Assembly (NCBI GenBank): GCA_037113605.1
Contig: CM073735.1
Span: forward strand, 10,718,001 to 10,782,000
Source of the DNA: Calophaca sinica
Lineage: Eukaryota; Streptophyta; Magnoliopsida; Fabales; Fabaceae
Length of the DNA: 64,000 nt
Direction of reading: 5' to 3'
The translations under genes were made by a program, and so were the position numbers. Positions 34,178 through 46,174 of this stretch are shown one piece after another. Position 1 is the first letter of the stretch. Each line of letters begins with the position of its first letter. The notes under the pieces are model-generated. The model searched no databases, was not told the DNA's origin, and was given only the letters and a program-made list of their open reading frames with translations.

Positions 34178-36397
34178 TCATTTGGAACTTTGACCCCGAA
34201 ACCTGTCATTCTTGGCGCATTTTTCCTGGTCATTGAAGAAAACTATTCAATAAATCAAAAATAAAATAAAATATCAAAGCCGATAAGAATGAGAACCGGC
34301 AATCTTATAAAAAGTTTCCAGCTAAAATGCCAAATCGAAATACCATTCTGAAATTAACTAATGCCTTATCAGATACACGGCTATCATGGCAATGGAGTAG
34401 TTAGTCTGGTGTTGGAGTTTTATAACTAAAGAAAATAAGTGCGCAGAGAGCCTTGTCTTTCTAAATGCGTTTACTCGGCTCATATCAATTGAAATCATAT
34501 ATAGCTTCTGGATATCAAGGATCTCATACAAAAAATAAGATACGCAACTATCAATTATGAAATGATGGAAAAGGCCCCCATGAAGATTAAACCAACGCAA
34601 AAATGGCACTCTGAAATTAACTGATGCCTTATCAGATACATGAATATCATGGCATGCAGTAGTCAAAGTCTAGTATTTGAGTTTTTTTAACTAAAGAAAA
34701 TAAGTGCATGAACTTTCTCTTTCTAAATGAATTGAGTTTACTCAGCTCGACTTGAATTAATTGAATTGAAATCATATACAATTTCTGGATATCAAGGATC
34801 TCAAACAAAAAGAAGATACACAACTATCAATTATGAAATGAGGAAAAAGGTCCCCCGTGATGATTAATCCTATGCAAATTTGGCACAAAAACTTCACCAA
34901 AAAAGCTAAAACTCTTTTACCACCTAATCCACCATCTGATGAACTAGAAAAAGCATACCTGAAAAGCTTTCATCAGAGAATAGCAGCGCTTTTGCTCGCC
35001 CATTGCTGCAGCATACCTATCCTTAAGGTTATTACGATTTCTCTCTTCTTCTTGAAGCCCTAGTTGAACCTTTTCTAGCTTCTGCATATATGTGTAGCAG
35101 TTAAGACTCTTAATCACAGTAAGCACATTCAGTGAAAGAATATAGGTTAAATTATACTTTTGGTCTCTTAAGTTTATTTTAGGTTTCAGTTTGGTCCCTT
35201 ATGTATTAAAAGTTCAGAATTTGTCCCTTATGTGTAAAAGTTATACCAATGTGGTCCCTTTTGTTTTTTTTGTTTCGAATTGATCCCTTAAGTTACAAAA
35301 ACTATACCAATGTGGTCCATTTTTTGTCCCTTATTTTGCAAAAAAAGGACCATATTGGTATAATTTTTATAACATAAGGAACCTATTTGGAACCAAAAGA
35401 AAAAAAACAAAAACAAGAGGGACCACATTGATATAACTTTTACACGTAAGGGACCAATTCGGAACTTTTAATACATAAGGGACCAAATTAAAACCTAAAA
35501 TAAACCTAAGGAACCAAAACTATAATTTAACCAAGAATATATACTCAAGATAAAAGAAAAATGACAAACAAATATAATTAACTAAAATGCTATGTCCAAA
35601 TCAAACAGAAAAGAAAAGGTCTTTTTGTTAAAAAACTTAATTTTTATCCACTAAAGTATCATGAAATTAAATATGGATTTTAATAAATTTATTATCCAAA
35701 TAATAGTCATAAGGACTTAATTGATAATCTATGACAATTAGTCAATGCAGAAAGGAATGAGTTTCACTTGACATTGTATGCACTTCTAAAAACTATTTGA
35801 AAGGTTTTTTTTTAATAGCAGTTACAATTAAATATATCGATATTGTTATACCGTAATTTAGTATAAATGTTCGCATATCACCCGTGTTAGGAAAATATAA
35901 CCCACGTTGCTAATAAAAGCTTTTGATGTCATTTTTGGAAGCATCTTCCGTCTTCTGTGCAAATACAAAGTAATGCCAAAACATTTCAAAAGGGACAATA
36001 TTTAAATAAAAGCTAATTTATATCTAAGTTCTATATGCATTTGTGGCGCTATCTTACTTAGAAAACATTGCATGTCTATTATTTGTTGCACCTCAACTTT
36101 GGCAACTTTGAAAAGGAGGTATATAACTGATGCAGGGGGAAAATCCAAATATCTGATTGTTCATTTGTTTGGCATACTTGTCTGGTATTAACCATGTACT
36201 AGAAATTGGAGTAAAAAGGGTGCACAAGATCAAATGCGACTACTGTCACCTACAAGAGGAGGGGGAGTATTAAATCACCACAAGCACTTAGGTTTCTCAT
36301 TTTCAAGTAGAAATCTACTGCAACCTAGCCTAACACCAAGATTGCCCTGAAAACAGACATGTCTTCATTAAAAAGAGATTTGATAACCATAGCATTA

Positions 36398-36433
<36 letters not shown>

Positions 36434-39400
36434 CAACAACCAAGACTTCAAGGATGCATGGTATACATTTTTATAAAAAAAAATATTAGGTGTTCTTATT
36501 GCTTATTGCGTTAGAATGAATCATTGAAACTACGCAATTATGCATATAATTTGATGTTACGATAACATATTACAAATTGTTAAGAGTATCTTAGATATCT
36601 ATGGTTGCATATCATATATAGAAGGTAAAATCGATTAGGACCAACCCAAGAAACTACAAACTAATTTAGGATAGTGTACCTATATAATTAGGACTGAATC
36701 ATTGGTATTTAATACCAACACTAATATATATTGAGACCTTGTGTGAATGGTCCAGACGCACAATCTTAGAATTCTAAAGTTAAATCAACACAACTCAAGA
36801 GCTGCAGTTAACTCTTCCAGATCAATAATTTACTCATGCAAAAATAGCATTACCTGTTGACTTCCCCTGACAATTCCTTCCATGGAATGAACAAGTTTTA
36901 CACGACCATCAGTGCTACTAAAGGCCTCTTGAAACTGCAATAAGGTGAAAAACAAACATTGGCAATGGCTAAAACTTGCTCAGAAAACATTAAAGAAACA
37001 TTTTTCCCCCCCTTAACAAATAAGATGATGAAATGATAGATCAAACAGTTTTGGTTCTCCTCCACTGTAAGGCTTTGAGTTCAAGAAACCTTATGCCAGA
37101 AATAATATGTAGAAGAATCTCATTGACGCTGTTAAAATATGCAATAAAACCATTCATGCCTTCACCCAACAACTCAAACTTTTGAGATTTGATTCATGAT
37201 ATGATATCAGAGCCTCCTTGATCAAGTGATCAGGAATTCTATGTTTGCCACCTTCATTCTTCTAGATAATTAAACTCCAGCAAATGGTAAAATAGGTTAC
37301 TTAACCGCACTATCCATGCTTCAAACACAAAACGCTCTTCCATGAGGGGCATGTTAAGAGATGTAATAACACCGTTCATGTGCCCTCACCCAACAATTTA
37401 ATCTTTTGGGATAGTTGGTTGATGATAAATGCAACAGGCTTTTAGTACTTTTAAAACCCTAAAATACTAAGATATTTTGCTCAAGTAGCATCGAAACTTA
37501 AAATGCATATTGGATAGCATACATAGTATTATAGTAACAAGTTCAAGTATCCATATTGTTAAATGATATGGTTTAGGACAGATAGAGAAGAAGTAAAAGA
37601 GAGAAAAGGAATATTAAATATAAGATTATTGATACAGTGTGTAATAATGTTGTACAAAATACTGACCAATGGTTTTATTTTTTTATTACTAATTAGTATT
37701 AGTATTACTAGTAGAAGCCCAAGCCACAAATGCTACGAGACTACTAATTCTAATCAAATAAGGAAATAAAGCAGGAAACGTAATAGGAAATAAGTCCTAA
37801 GATTGCTTCCTCAATTAGATGTCTAATCTACTCCCCAATATTTATTGAAGGTCATTTAAAATATATTAGAATATTAAAATATATTATAAAATAATATGAG
37901 ATACTTCGTAGATATTCTAACACTCATTCTCATACTAAAGCTTACTAAGCTTTAAGCTTGCTATAAACGAGCACTTCAAAAAAAAAAAATAACAAAAATA
38001 TAAAGTGGATTCCATGAAACATGGATGGAAAAAGCAACGTGGGAAAGTTAATGTCACGGAGACTGGCATCGCTGAAAGCATAACTCAGCAATATATAGCA
38101 ACGTAGGTAGGTGCAAAGATTAATAATTTGATCAGCAGAAGTCTGAACAATATATAAGCGGAATAATAATTGAATAGGTGCAAAGATTACATATTTAACA
38201 TTAGAAAGAAAAAAACTCACAACAAAATCAAGCAAATGCCAAAGAAAAATTTACTGCATGCTCCAATTGTCCAATGAATACCTGTGAAATGATTGAATTC
38301 AATAAAGATGTTTCCTTTAGCATCAAATCTTTTATTTCCAAAAGAGCATTGTAGGTAGAGTAGTATTTGCGCGTCTGTCGATGTTTTCCCTGTACAGTGG
38401 CAAATACCAAGGACGTTCTATAATAATTAGAACAAGAATAAATATGACAAAATAGATTTAACAGTAAAAAACATTATCATCCTCCTAGCATAACTTTTTC
38501 ACTTTTCTCTCCCTCATAATAAATTCTTTCTATCAAAACAATTTATGAACCTGGATTTGAGCATACAGTTCTGAGAGCCGGTGTTCATACCTGCACAGAC
38601 ACGAAAGAAAAGTATCCAATAAATAATATATTTAAGACAACTAGGTTCCACATTCTTATCAAGCCCACCCTTGCATACATGTGCGCTATTGCTTCCTCTC
38701 ATCCATTTACCATCACTTTAGTTATTCTTCAATTTTTTTCCCAATTCACATTATATTTCATCTCACCCAAGGATACATTTGTACCACGAAGATAACTCCC
38801 ACATGAATAAAAATATTTTAGAGACTAGTAGGGCTAAGTAAAAGGAATTGGTAAGAAAATTTCCTATCCAATAAAATAAATATAAGATCAATCAGGGCCA
38901 TGCTTTCTTTCTATAAAATTTCTAATCCAATTTTAAGCATTACGGGTCTCTTTCTATCCAATAATCAAGCCCTCGCAGATAGTTTAGGAGACAATAACAT
39001 TGTGGAAATCAAGAATATATATTAATATAAAAAATGATTCTATAGACATATTTACTTAGTTCTTATTTTCCATCCCTCAAGTTGAAGGTGAGTTCTAATA
39101 TCACAAAATTGGAATCAAGTAAACATACTGTGTTAAGCATAAGGGTGTTGGAAAACATGTGCAAATGAAATTTGAAAGAAAATACTGTGGATGAGTTTTA
39201 GCTGCACCTAATTAGAACCAGGTAAAGGACAAACTGAATTTCATTTAGCAGAGTGTTTGGAATATAAGGAACAATGGAAATCATGTACAAACGAAAGGTG
39301 AAAGAAACAAACATACTGGACAATTTCTGATTGGCACGGTAGGTCATCAATCCGTCGTCTTACTGCCACTACATCCCTTAATCTAGCAGCAAGTTGCTAA

Positions 39401-41024
39401 CAGAAAGGAAAAAAAACAGGAAATTGAAACAATGGAATAAGCAAGGATCAAGAACTATTTAAAGGTCCATGGTTTTAAATTGTGGTTTGAAATCCATTGC
39501 AGTTTGAAAGGTTTTTGCAACTGCATCACAATTGCATTTATCTGCAATTTTTTAATTGCAATGCGACAGCACCCACAATTTAAAATCATCATGTATCACA
39601 AAATGAGAATAGAAAATAATTGGAGACATTATACAAGTCCACTTCTTAAAATTATTTTACCCTTTTCATCAAATCGACTCTTTCAAGTGATTCACTATAA
39701 GAATGGAGTAGCCCATCAATGAGGCTCTTACTATCACAGTCATTTGCTACTTTCCTCTCTAATTCACTAATCTCAGCTTGAAGTTCTGAATGTTTAGAAT
39801 CACGACTGACCAGAAAGTGATTTTCTTTCCTTTCAAGATCCTGAACTAAGCAACATATAATATTCAATTTAGAGCAATTATTAATTAAATAAATTAGTTA
39901 AATCACCTGCTTTGTAATATGGAATAAATTGAAAGAAATGATTCACCTTCAAAGACGTCATTAAAGTGATCAACTTCTGCACCGCATAATCAGCACCCTC
40001 CTTATTGATTCTATCCCTTAGCTGATCTAACTGCTTCACAACATTCATCTTCCGTTGATTCTGTAGTACAAAAAAATGAGGAGAAATATAAATAGCATAG
40101 CCAAAAAAAATCCATATAGAAATAATAAGCATCTTCTTTATTTCTAACATCGCATGCGTCTCACCAACCAGTTCATCCAAGTTGCCACTCAATGTATTTA
40201 TCGAAGTTTTATGCTCATCCTCTTCAATAGTATTTTCAGCGTGACAGACCTATGGTTCCATGGGATACGAAAAATCAGCACTGCATTAAACAAATAATAA
40301 AGACAAGGTAAATGCGGATACAGGTAACTTGCAACAAGCCTACTACTAACACTAAATAATCAGAAGAACTCGATTTTCATCAAATAGGTAGATATCTATC
40401 TATCTATCTATCTTATATTTATAAACTTAACTAAACTAACGACACTGTGTCAAAAGCTCAATCATCCATTTTACCGCGAAAACCTATTTTCCCACCACAA
40501 AACTAGTTAGATAAGCAACCAGTACCTTCATTTTATGAAACTATGATCAGAATTGGATAACAAAATTAGCAAGAGTTTAATACCTCATTGACACAACGTT
40601 CTTGTGTTGATGAAAGGCGTGACGTGAGCCATTGAATTACAGGGAAAATAACAAGAGTATCAAGATCTCGAATATGAGAGTGTTGAAGAGGGTGCGGGCA
40701 TCCAATTAACCTTAAAGATTCGTCGATGTTGTCATCGTGTCTGCAAGCCAAACAAAGAAATTGAGCGATGAACGCAAGCAAACCCTAATCAATTTGATTG
40801 ACTGATTGATTGAGAGGAAGGAATAAAGAGATAACATGCATTATGTTGGCGTTGAGGGCGGCGATGCCCCAAAAGAGGCCGGCGGCGATTTTCTGAGACG
40901 GCGGTGCATCGGTAGTTGTGGCATCGACGTAACCGGCAGCGGAGAGCAGATCCAAAATCTGCTCAACATTTGGGTCTCTGTCTTGTGTCTCCATGCTCTT
41001 CCTTTGCTTTTGCTTTGCTTGCAT
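34178..41024 (-). CDS. CCDC93: CCDC93-like protein (Commander complex subunit)
   Basis: Eleven coding exons, in transcript order: 41024-40840, 40740-40584, 40249-40169, 40060-39947, 39840-39661, 39396-39317, 38590-38551, 38389-38282, 36934-36854, 35081-34959, 34225-34178; 1197 nt, 398 residues. The N-terminal part matches the CCDC93 calponin-like (NN-CH) region: ILDLLSAAGY, then GCPHPL and IFPVIQWL. The rest is coiled coil, with the family-typical GKHRQTRKYY...LKETSLLNSI block in the eighth exon. CCDC93 joins CCDC22 and COMMD proteins in the CCC/Commander complex for endosomal recycling in animals; the plant role is little known. The animal protein is about 630 residues, so the plant form is shorter. 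The donor of exon 1 is irregular: only a GC donor after 40840 keeps frame. An alternative start is Met at 40994. Confidence 0.88.
34340..34867. repeat. 264-bp tandem duplication in last intron of CCDC93
   Basis: Two direct copies with a 264-bp period (TCTGAAATTA at 34347 and 34611), sharing GATGCCTTATCAGATACA-like, TTTCTGGATATCAAGGATCTC and ACTATCAATTATGAAATGA-like blocks with many point differences, so it is older than the 137-bp and 263-bp duplications elsewhere in the window. Confidence 0.85.
35145..35532. mobile_element. palindromic MITE (intact copy) in CCDC93 intron
   Basis: 388 bp, from GGTTAAATTATACTTTTGG to CCAAAACTATAATTTAACC, exact mirror images at the ends. The arms repeat CCCTTATGTATTAAAAGTT and ACCAATGTGGTCC with their complements, so a transcript would fold into one long hairpin. 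Same family as the MITE split at 10490-17709. Confidence 0.92.
36397..36430. repeat. ATA/TAA microsatellite
   Basis: About eleven AAT/TAA units in the intron of CCDC93, followed by an A-rich run. Confidence 0.9.
37557..37922 (-). repeat. solo-LTR-like fragment in CCDC93 intron
   Basis: On the minus strand it begins TGTTAGAATATC and ends CATTTAACA, 366 bp; a purine-rich TATGAGAATGAG lies directly before it on that strand, like a polypurine tract. The bordering 5-mers (CATAT and CTCAT) do not match. Interpreted as a 3' LTR with a little internal sequence left; unproven. Confidence 0.35.
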
Positions 41025-41102
41025 CAACTGCTTGTATTTTTCTTTCACCGCCTTTCAGTATGCTGGCTCAGTGTTTACTGTATGGTATACTGTTCTGCAA
41101 CT

Positions 41103-41573
41103 AGGCATGGCAACGGGCGGGTTGGGGGCGGGTTTTGCCTCCCCCGTCCCCGTCTCCATTTCTAACGGGTTCGGGTTTTGCCTTCTCCATCCCCGTCCCC
41201 GTCTCGATAGGGTCGGGTTTTCCCGCAGGTCCCCAACTCAGCTCTAAATATGTAGAAAAATTGAAAAATTATAGTTATGATAATTAATAAAATAAAATCA
41301 TAATTATTATACAATGATAAAATAAAATAAAAAAACATTAAAATAAAATATTCTATTGAAAAGAGATTAAATTAAAAATAAATAAAATATATGAAACAAA
41401 ATGAATGAGTATAAATGCATAAAATAAAATAAAAATTAACAATTTATATTTAATTGGGCGGGTTGAATTAGGCGGGTTGGGTATCGACATCCCCAACCCC
41501 GTCACCACGTCAGCGGGTTTTAAAATCAAAATCAGTCGAGTCGGGTGGATGCCGCGGGTTCGGTTACATTCTT
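41103..41573. repeat. hAT-like GGGCGGG repeat upstream of CCDC93
   Basis: GGCATGGCAACGGGCGGG at the start, several GGGTTCGGGTTTTGCC and CCCCGTCCCCGTC motifs, then an AT-rich middle and, near the end, GGCGGGTTGGGTATCG and CGAGTCGGGTGGAT. Such GC-rich ended, AT-centred repeats are typical of small hAT-related elements. It lies about 80 bp upstream of the CCDC93 start codon, in its promoter region. Confidence 0.5.
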
Positions 41574-41696
41574 GCTATCTATCTGCAACGAAGGCTTGAC
41601 TGAAAATTTAACGGTCGAGATCGCGTATACTTTTTTTTTTGCGCTAAGATCGCGCATACTTTAACAAAACGTACTTGGCCTTGTTAGGGCCCGTTT

Positions 41697-41970
41697 GTTA
41701 CGGCTTAAAAAAATGATTATGTTTTAAAATAATCTAGATTTTAAAAAAATCAGAAGCTAATTTATGTTTGTTTAGGATTATAAAAATCATTTTTCAACTC
41801 TTATGAATGAGAAGCTACTTTTTTCAGCTTTTCATTTTTACCCTAAAAATCATTTTTTAAAAAAAATTATTTTCTAAAAAATCTGAAACAAACACAGTTA
41901 AAATTAAAAAAATGATTTTTAACATAAAAAAAGTGATTTTATTCTAAAAAAAGTTGTAACAAACGCCTCC
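41697..41970. mobile_element. MITE with 20-bp inverted ends
   Basis: Left GGGCCCGTTTGTTACGGCTT, right, read inward, GGAGGCGTTTGTTACAACTT; 274 bp with AAAAATCATTTTT-type palindromic interior. Non-coding. Confidence 0.8.
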
Positions 41971-42003
41971 TTAGTCTCTAAAATACTATGGTAATTTTTG
42001 TTT

Positions 42004-42570
42004 GAGTAAATAGTAATTTTAGTCCATAAACGTGCGAGATACTATCATTGTAATCTTTAAATGTATCGAAATTTCAAAAATATCACTGAGTGTGTCTTTT
42101 ATTAGTAATTTCATGAATCAAATTGATTAACGAAAGGCACATTCGTGGATTAAAATGACTAACGAAAAATGGCTATGTCTAATATGGACCACCGGTGGAC
42201 AAGTTTGTTAAAAAAAATTCAAAACTTCAATGACGACCTACGTCATCGTTTGAAAGCAGAAGTTTGTGGTCCTACTCGTCATCACGACCGAGAAGTTCTC
42301 AATTTCTCTTGTTTTTTTATCGAACGAGCACCAATCAAGTCATTGTCTCGGTCGTGATGACGAGTAGGACCACAAGCTTATGCTTCCAAACGGCGACGTC
42401 GGTCGTCGTTAAAGTTTTGAATGTTTTTAACAACTTGTTCACGGTGGACCACGGTCCATATTAGAATTTACCACAAAAAACACATTCAGTGATTTTTTGT
42501 AATTTTGATACATTCAGAGATTATAGTAACAACGTTTCACACATTCAAAAACCAAAATGACTGTTTACTA
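42004..42570. mobile_element. fold-back element (567-bp near-palindrome)
   Basis: Nearly the whole element is an inverted repeat around a short centre at about 42300-42340. Outer ends: GAGTAAATAGTAATTTTAG and, read inward from the right, TAGTAAACAGTCATTTTGG. Inner arms are exact for about 28 bases: TGTGGTCCTACTCGTCATCA from 42267, and its complement ending near 42374; TAATATGGACCACCG pairs with CGGTCCATATTA. No coding function. Such a hairpin would be a good source of small RNAs. Confidence 0.85.
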
Positions 42571-43261
42571 ATTTTTTTTATCTCCCACAAAGTTTTTGTT
42601 TGCTTTTGGTCTCATTTTTTTAAATATGTCATCTTTGATGCTGTCGCTAAATCCATTACTTAGGGAGCTTGTACGCACTTTGAGGGGTTGCAAAGCTTTA
42701 AAAACAATACCTAATTTCTACTCCTATAGTCCAATGGTAAAACTCACAAGAATCACCCTAGATTTTTCCACTCACTTTTCAATGGGACTCACCCTCTCCC
42801 TCTAACTTTACAAAAATCGTTCTTAGTTCTTCTGGAAGAATTGTTCTCCACATGGTTGTTTTTAAAATATATTCTAATGGTAAAAAGTTGCAGTAATCGT
42901 TCTTAAATCTCAAGTACCAATTATCGGAGTTGGTCTACGTTATTTGATTGCTGGAGTTACCCATAGAGACCAAAGTGGACACATTTTAAAAACATGGGAA
43001 CAAAATGAGACGAAATTTTTTTAAAGAATTAAAAGCAAAAATTATTATATTTCAGAAGACTAAAAACATATTTAATTCTTTTAAAAAATTGAGGCAAATG
43101 AATGTTTTTAAAGGTATTCAATTTTACAAAACTAATTAGAGATAATCCTTTTTAATGGACAATATAGGGTGCTCGTACTTTTCCTATTTTCATATTCAAA
43201 TATGTTTTCACATAATATTTTCCTGAAAGGGTTTTTTTAAATATTTTTGATAATGCTCGCG

Positions 43262-44785
43262 TGGTGACCCCGGCGCTAATGGGGCAGGAAGACATGTGTG
43301 TGAGTGCCCTCATTAATAATGATGGGATGTCATGGAAGGAGGATGAGGTAAGGCAAACTTTCCAGCAGCGTGACATTGAGGAGATACTTAAGATTCCTCT
43401 GTGGTGTAGCAGCGGGCGCGATAAGGTGATTTGGAAATTCAGTAGGGACGGCATATACTCTGTGCACTCTGCATACCACTATATCATGGAGAAGCTGATC
43501 GATAACCAGGACCTTCGAGTTCCTGGAAATTGGCGTGCGATTTGGGGTTTGAAGACATGTGTGTGAGTGCCCTCATTAATAATTATGGGATGTCATGGAA
43601 GGAGGATGAGGTAAGGCAAACTTTCCAGCAGCGTGACATTGAGGAGATACTTAAGATTCCTCTGTGGTGTAGCAGCGGGCGCGATAAGGTGATTTGGAAA
43701 TTCAGCAGGGACGGCATATACTCTGTGCGCTCTGCATACCACTATATCATGGAGAAGCTGATCGATAACCAGGACCTTCGAGTCCCTGGAAATTGGAGTG
43801 TGATTTGGGGTTTGAAGATTCCTAACTGGGTTAAGGTTTTCTTGTGGAGAGTGGCAAGAGGTGTCTTACCAATAAGGGAGAAGCAGCAGAGGAAAGGCAT
43901 CGAATGTGTAGGGAGTGTGCATTTTTCCATCTTGCACCTAAGAATGAATGACATCTATTTGTTGGGTGTGACAAAGCAATCGAGGTATGGCAGGAGCTGG
44001 GCATTTTGGGGAAGCTGGAACCTCTAGTGTATGCAGCTGAAAGCTTCACAGAATTGTTGTTTAACATTTTGGAAATCAGCCCCTTGCAGAGCAGACAATT
44101 AATAGCCATGACAATTTGGAGTCTTTGGTGGAAAAGAAACAACTTAATCTGGGAGAACACCAACAAGTCCTCGGTCGAGACAACTCGCAGAGCAACTGAA
44201 AGTCTTCATGACTGGCTCACCTTACACCACCATGATAAAGAACAGGACGTGCAAAGATAGGCTGCGAGCTGTCGTAGGTGGACCAAACCAGCAACAGGTT
44301 CACTCAAGTGTAATGTTGATGCCGCAATGTTTCAGGAAAGCAATTGTTTTGGGGTTGGTATGTGCCTTCGCGATGACAGTGGAGCGTTTGTCAGAGCCAG
44401 AACGTTATGGAAACCAGGGTCACCATCAGTTAAAGAACCAGAAGAGTTTGGTTTGTTGGAAGCTCTCTCTTGGTTGAAAAATATGAATGTGACTAATGTA
44501 CTCATTGAACTGGACAGCTTGACAGTTGTTGAGAGTATAAAGGGCCACAGGAATATCCCAACTGAGTATGGTAACATTATTTCCAAATGCATTGAGCTGC
44601 GAAGCACAACTAATGACTTTAGGATAAGTTTTATTCGGAGACAAGCTAACCGAGTCGCTCAAAACCTTGTTAGGGCGTATCTGTTATTTGCTAGTTGCCA
44701 AGATTTTGATTACATGCATCATTGTATTGAGAACATTATTTTGAATGAAATGATATGAGTAAGTTTACGTCCAAAAAAAAATTTC
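43262..44785 (+). pseudogene. LINE (L1-type) 3' fragment: zf-RVT and RNase H
   Basis: The end of a plant L1-like ORF2. A reverse-transcriptase zinc-binding region is seen (GIYSVRSAYHYIMEK, then IPNWVKVFLWRVARGVLP, and HLFVGC in another frame near 43960) and then an RNase H domain from about 44300 (KCNVDAAMF, LIELDSLTVV) to the stop at 44758. The last conserved His of the RNase H is replaced (NRVAQNL). Broken by a 263-bp internal duplication that shifts the frame, and by a frameshift near 43920-43960. Ends with a run of nine A at 44775-44783. The 5' side is truncated at about 43262. Confidence 0.85.
43288..43813. repeat. 263-bp tandem duplication inside the LINE
   Basis: Unit 1 is 43288-43550 and unit 2 43551-43813; both start GAAGACATGTGTGTGAGTGC. 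Only about six base differences are visible, so the duplication is recent. As 263 is not a multiple of 3, the second copy is in another frame and unit 1 runs into a stop just after the join. Confidence 0.95.
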
Positions 44786-46174
44786 AAATAAATCTTGTTG
44801 GTGACTTTCTATTTTCATTTCCATTGTTCTCGTGGCAATCCAGATTATAACACGAATATGTAAAATAAGTTGGATTTTGAGTAAATTTATGAGGTGTTTG
44901 GATGTGGGAAAAAGAGAAAAGATGTGAGCGAGAAGAAAGAAAGAAGTAAGAAATAGAATAAATTTTATGTATTGCTTGAGATAAGAAAAAAAAAAGAGAA
45001 ATAGAAAATAAATGAATGTACTTAATTTTTGAAAGGACAAAAATATTCTTGAACTAAAAAACAAATATAAAATTTTATATTATTTGAATTTAATTTTTCA
45101 TCAAAATTAATTTAATTTTTTATTTTAATTTACTTAAGAAATTAAATTACTTAGTTAATTTACTTTTAATTTGTTTCAGATTAGTTTATTAATTTAATTC
45201 AAATAATTAAATTATTTGAACTGACTTAAGTTGATTTAATTATTAATTACATTAATTTGTTAAATATAATTAATTTAATGACTTTAATTTTATTAAATTA
45301 TTGAAAGACTAATCACGTGGCTATAAACTTGTTATTTTCTAGGGGTGTATAACTGAGAAAGAAGCAAAATTGCAACTATCCATCCCATTCTTCGCACTAC
45401 GGGAGAGAAAAGTATTTCATTTGGGACATACACTCTCTCGTAGTCATTTTTCTGCTAGTTCAAATGAGGGCGATGCTGTATTTTGCCATTGTCTCTTTCG
45501 CTCGTCTTACATTTTTTTGAGTTATAAATTGAGTCTATCATGATTCTAATTCCTTTTGTGTTTACATATAAAAAAGACTTAAGTATATCATTTACATTTT
45601 ATTATTTACGTTAATCCTACTTTAATAGAATATATACATGTCCAAGCAGTTAACATAATTCTTTCTATTTATCATTAATATAATCCCCAAGCAATCATTT
45701 TTTTTTGACAAAATAATCACCAAGCAATAAAACGAACATATATTAATTTATACACAATCAGTTTAATTATTTTTTTTTTGAAAGAAAAAATATAAATTAG
45801 AGTATAGATTTATTCAGGGGATATCAATTTAATGAACTAATTTTGAAAGTGTTATTAATCATTCAATCAACCAGTATTACAATAAAATAATTTTAAAATC
45901 AAAAATTTTATTTTTATATTCATAAAAATTAGTTTGACTTATAAAAAAATGATAAATTAATAATAATATGTATGAGTTAATTGACTAGTATAAGCTAAAC
46001 AAGAGTGAACTCCTTGAAACATAAAAAAAATTGCATAATTAAATTAGGGCAATACATGTTATTTGATTGATCCTATTTTATTGTTAAAAAAAAAAAAGTC
46101 GGTCCATGTCCGATTATTCTGCATTACATAAAGAGATAGATATTGCCTTGCTCTTACAAATATATAGCCTTGCA
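44786..46174. other. AT-rich intergenic stretch
   Basis: Very AT-rich, with AATTTAATT-type runs at 45060-45300. No gene recognised. The 3' untranslated region of the dioxygenase gene probably occupies the last part (below 46175 on the minus strand). Confidence 0.5.
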
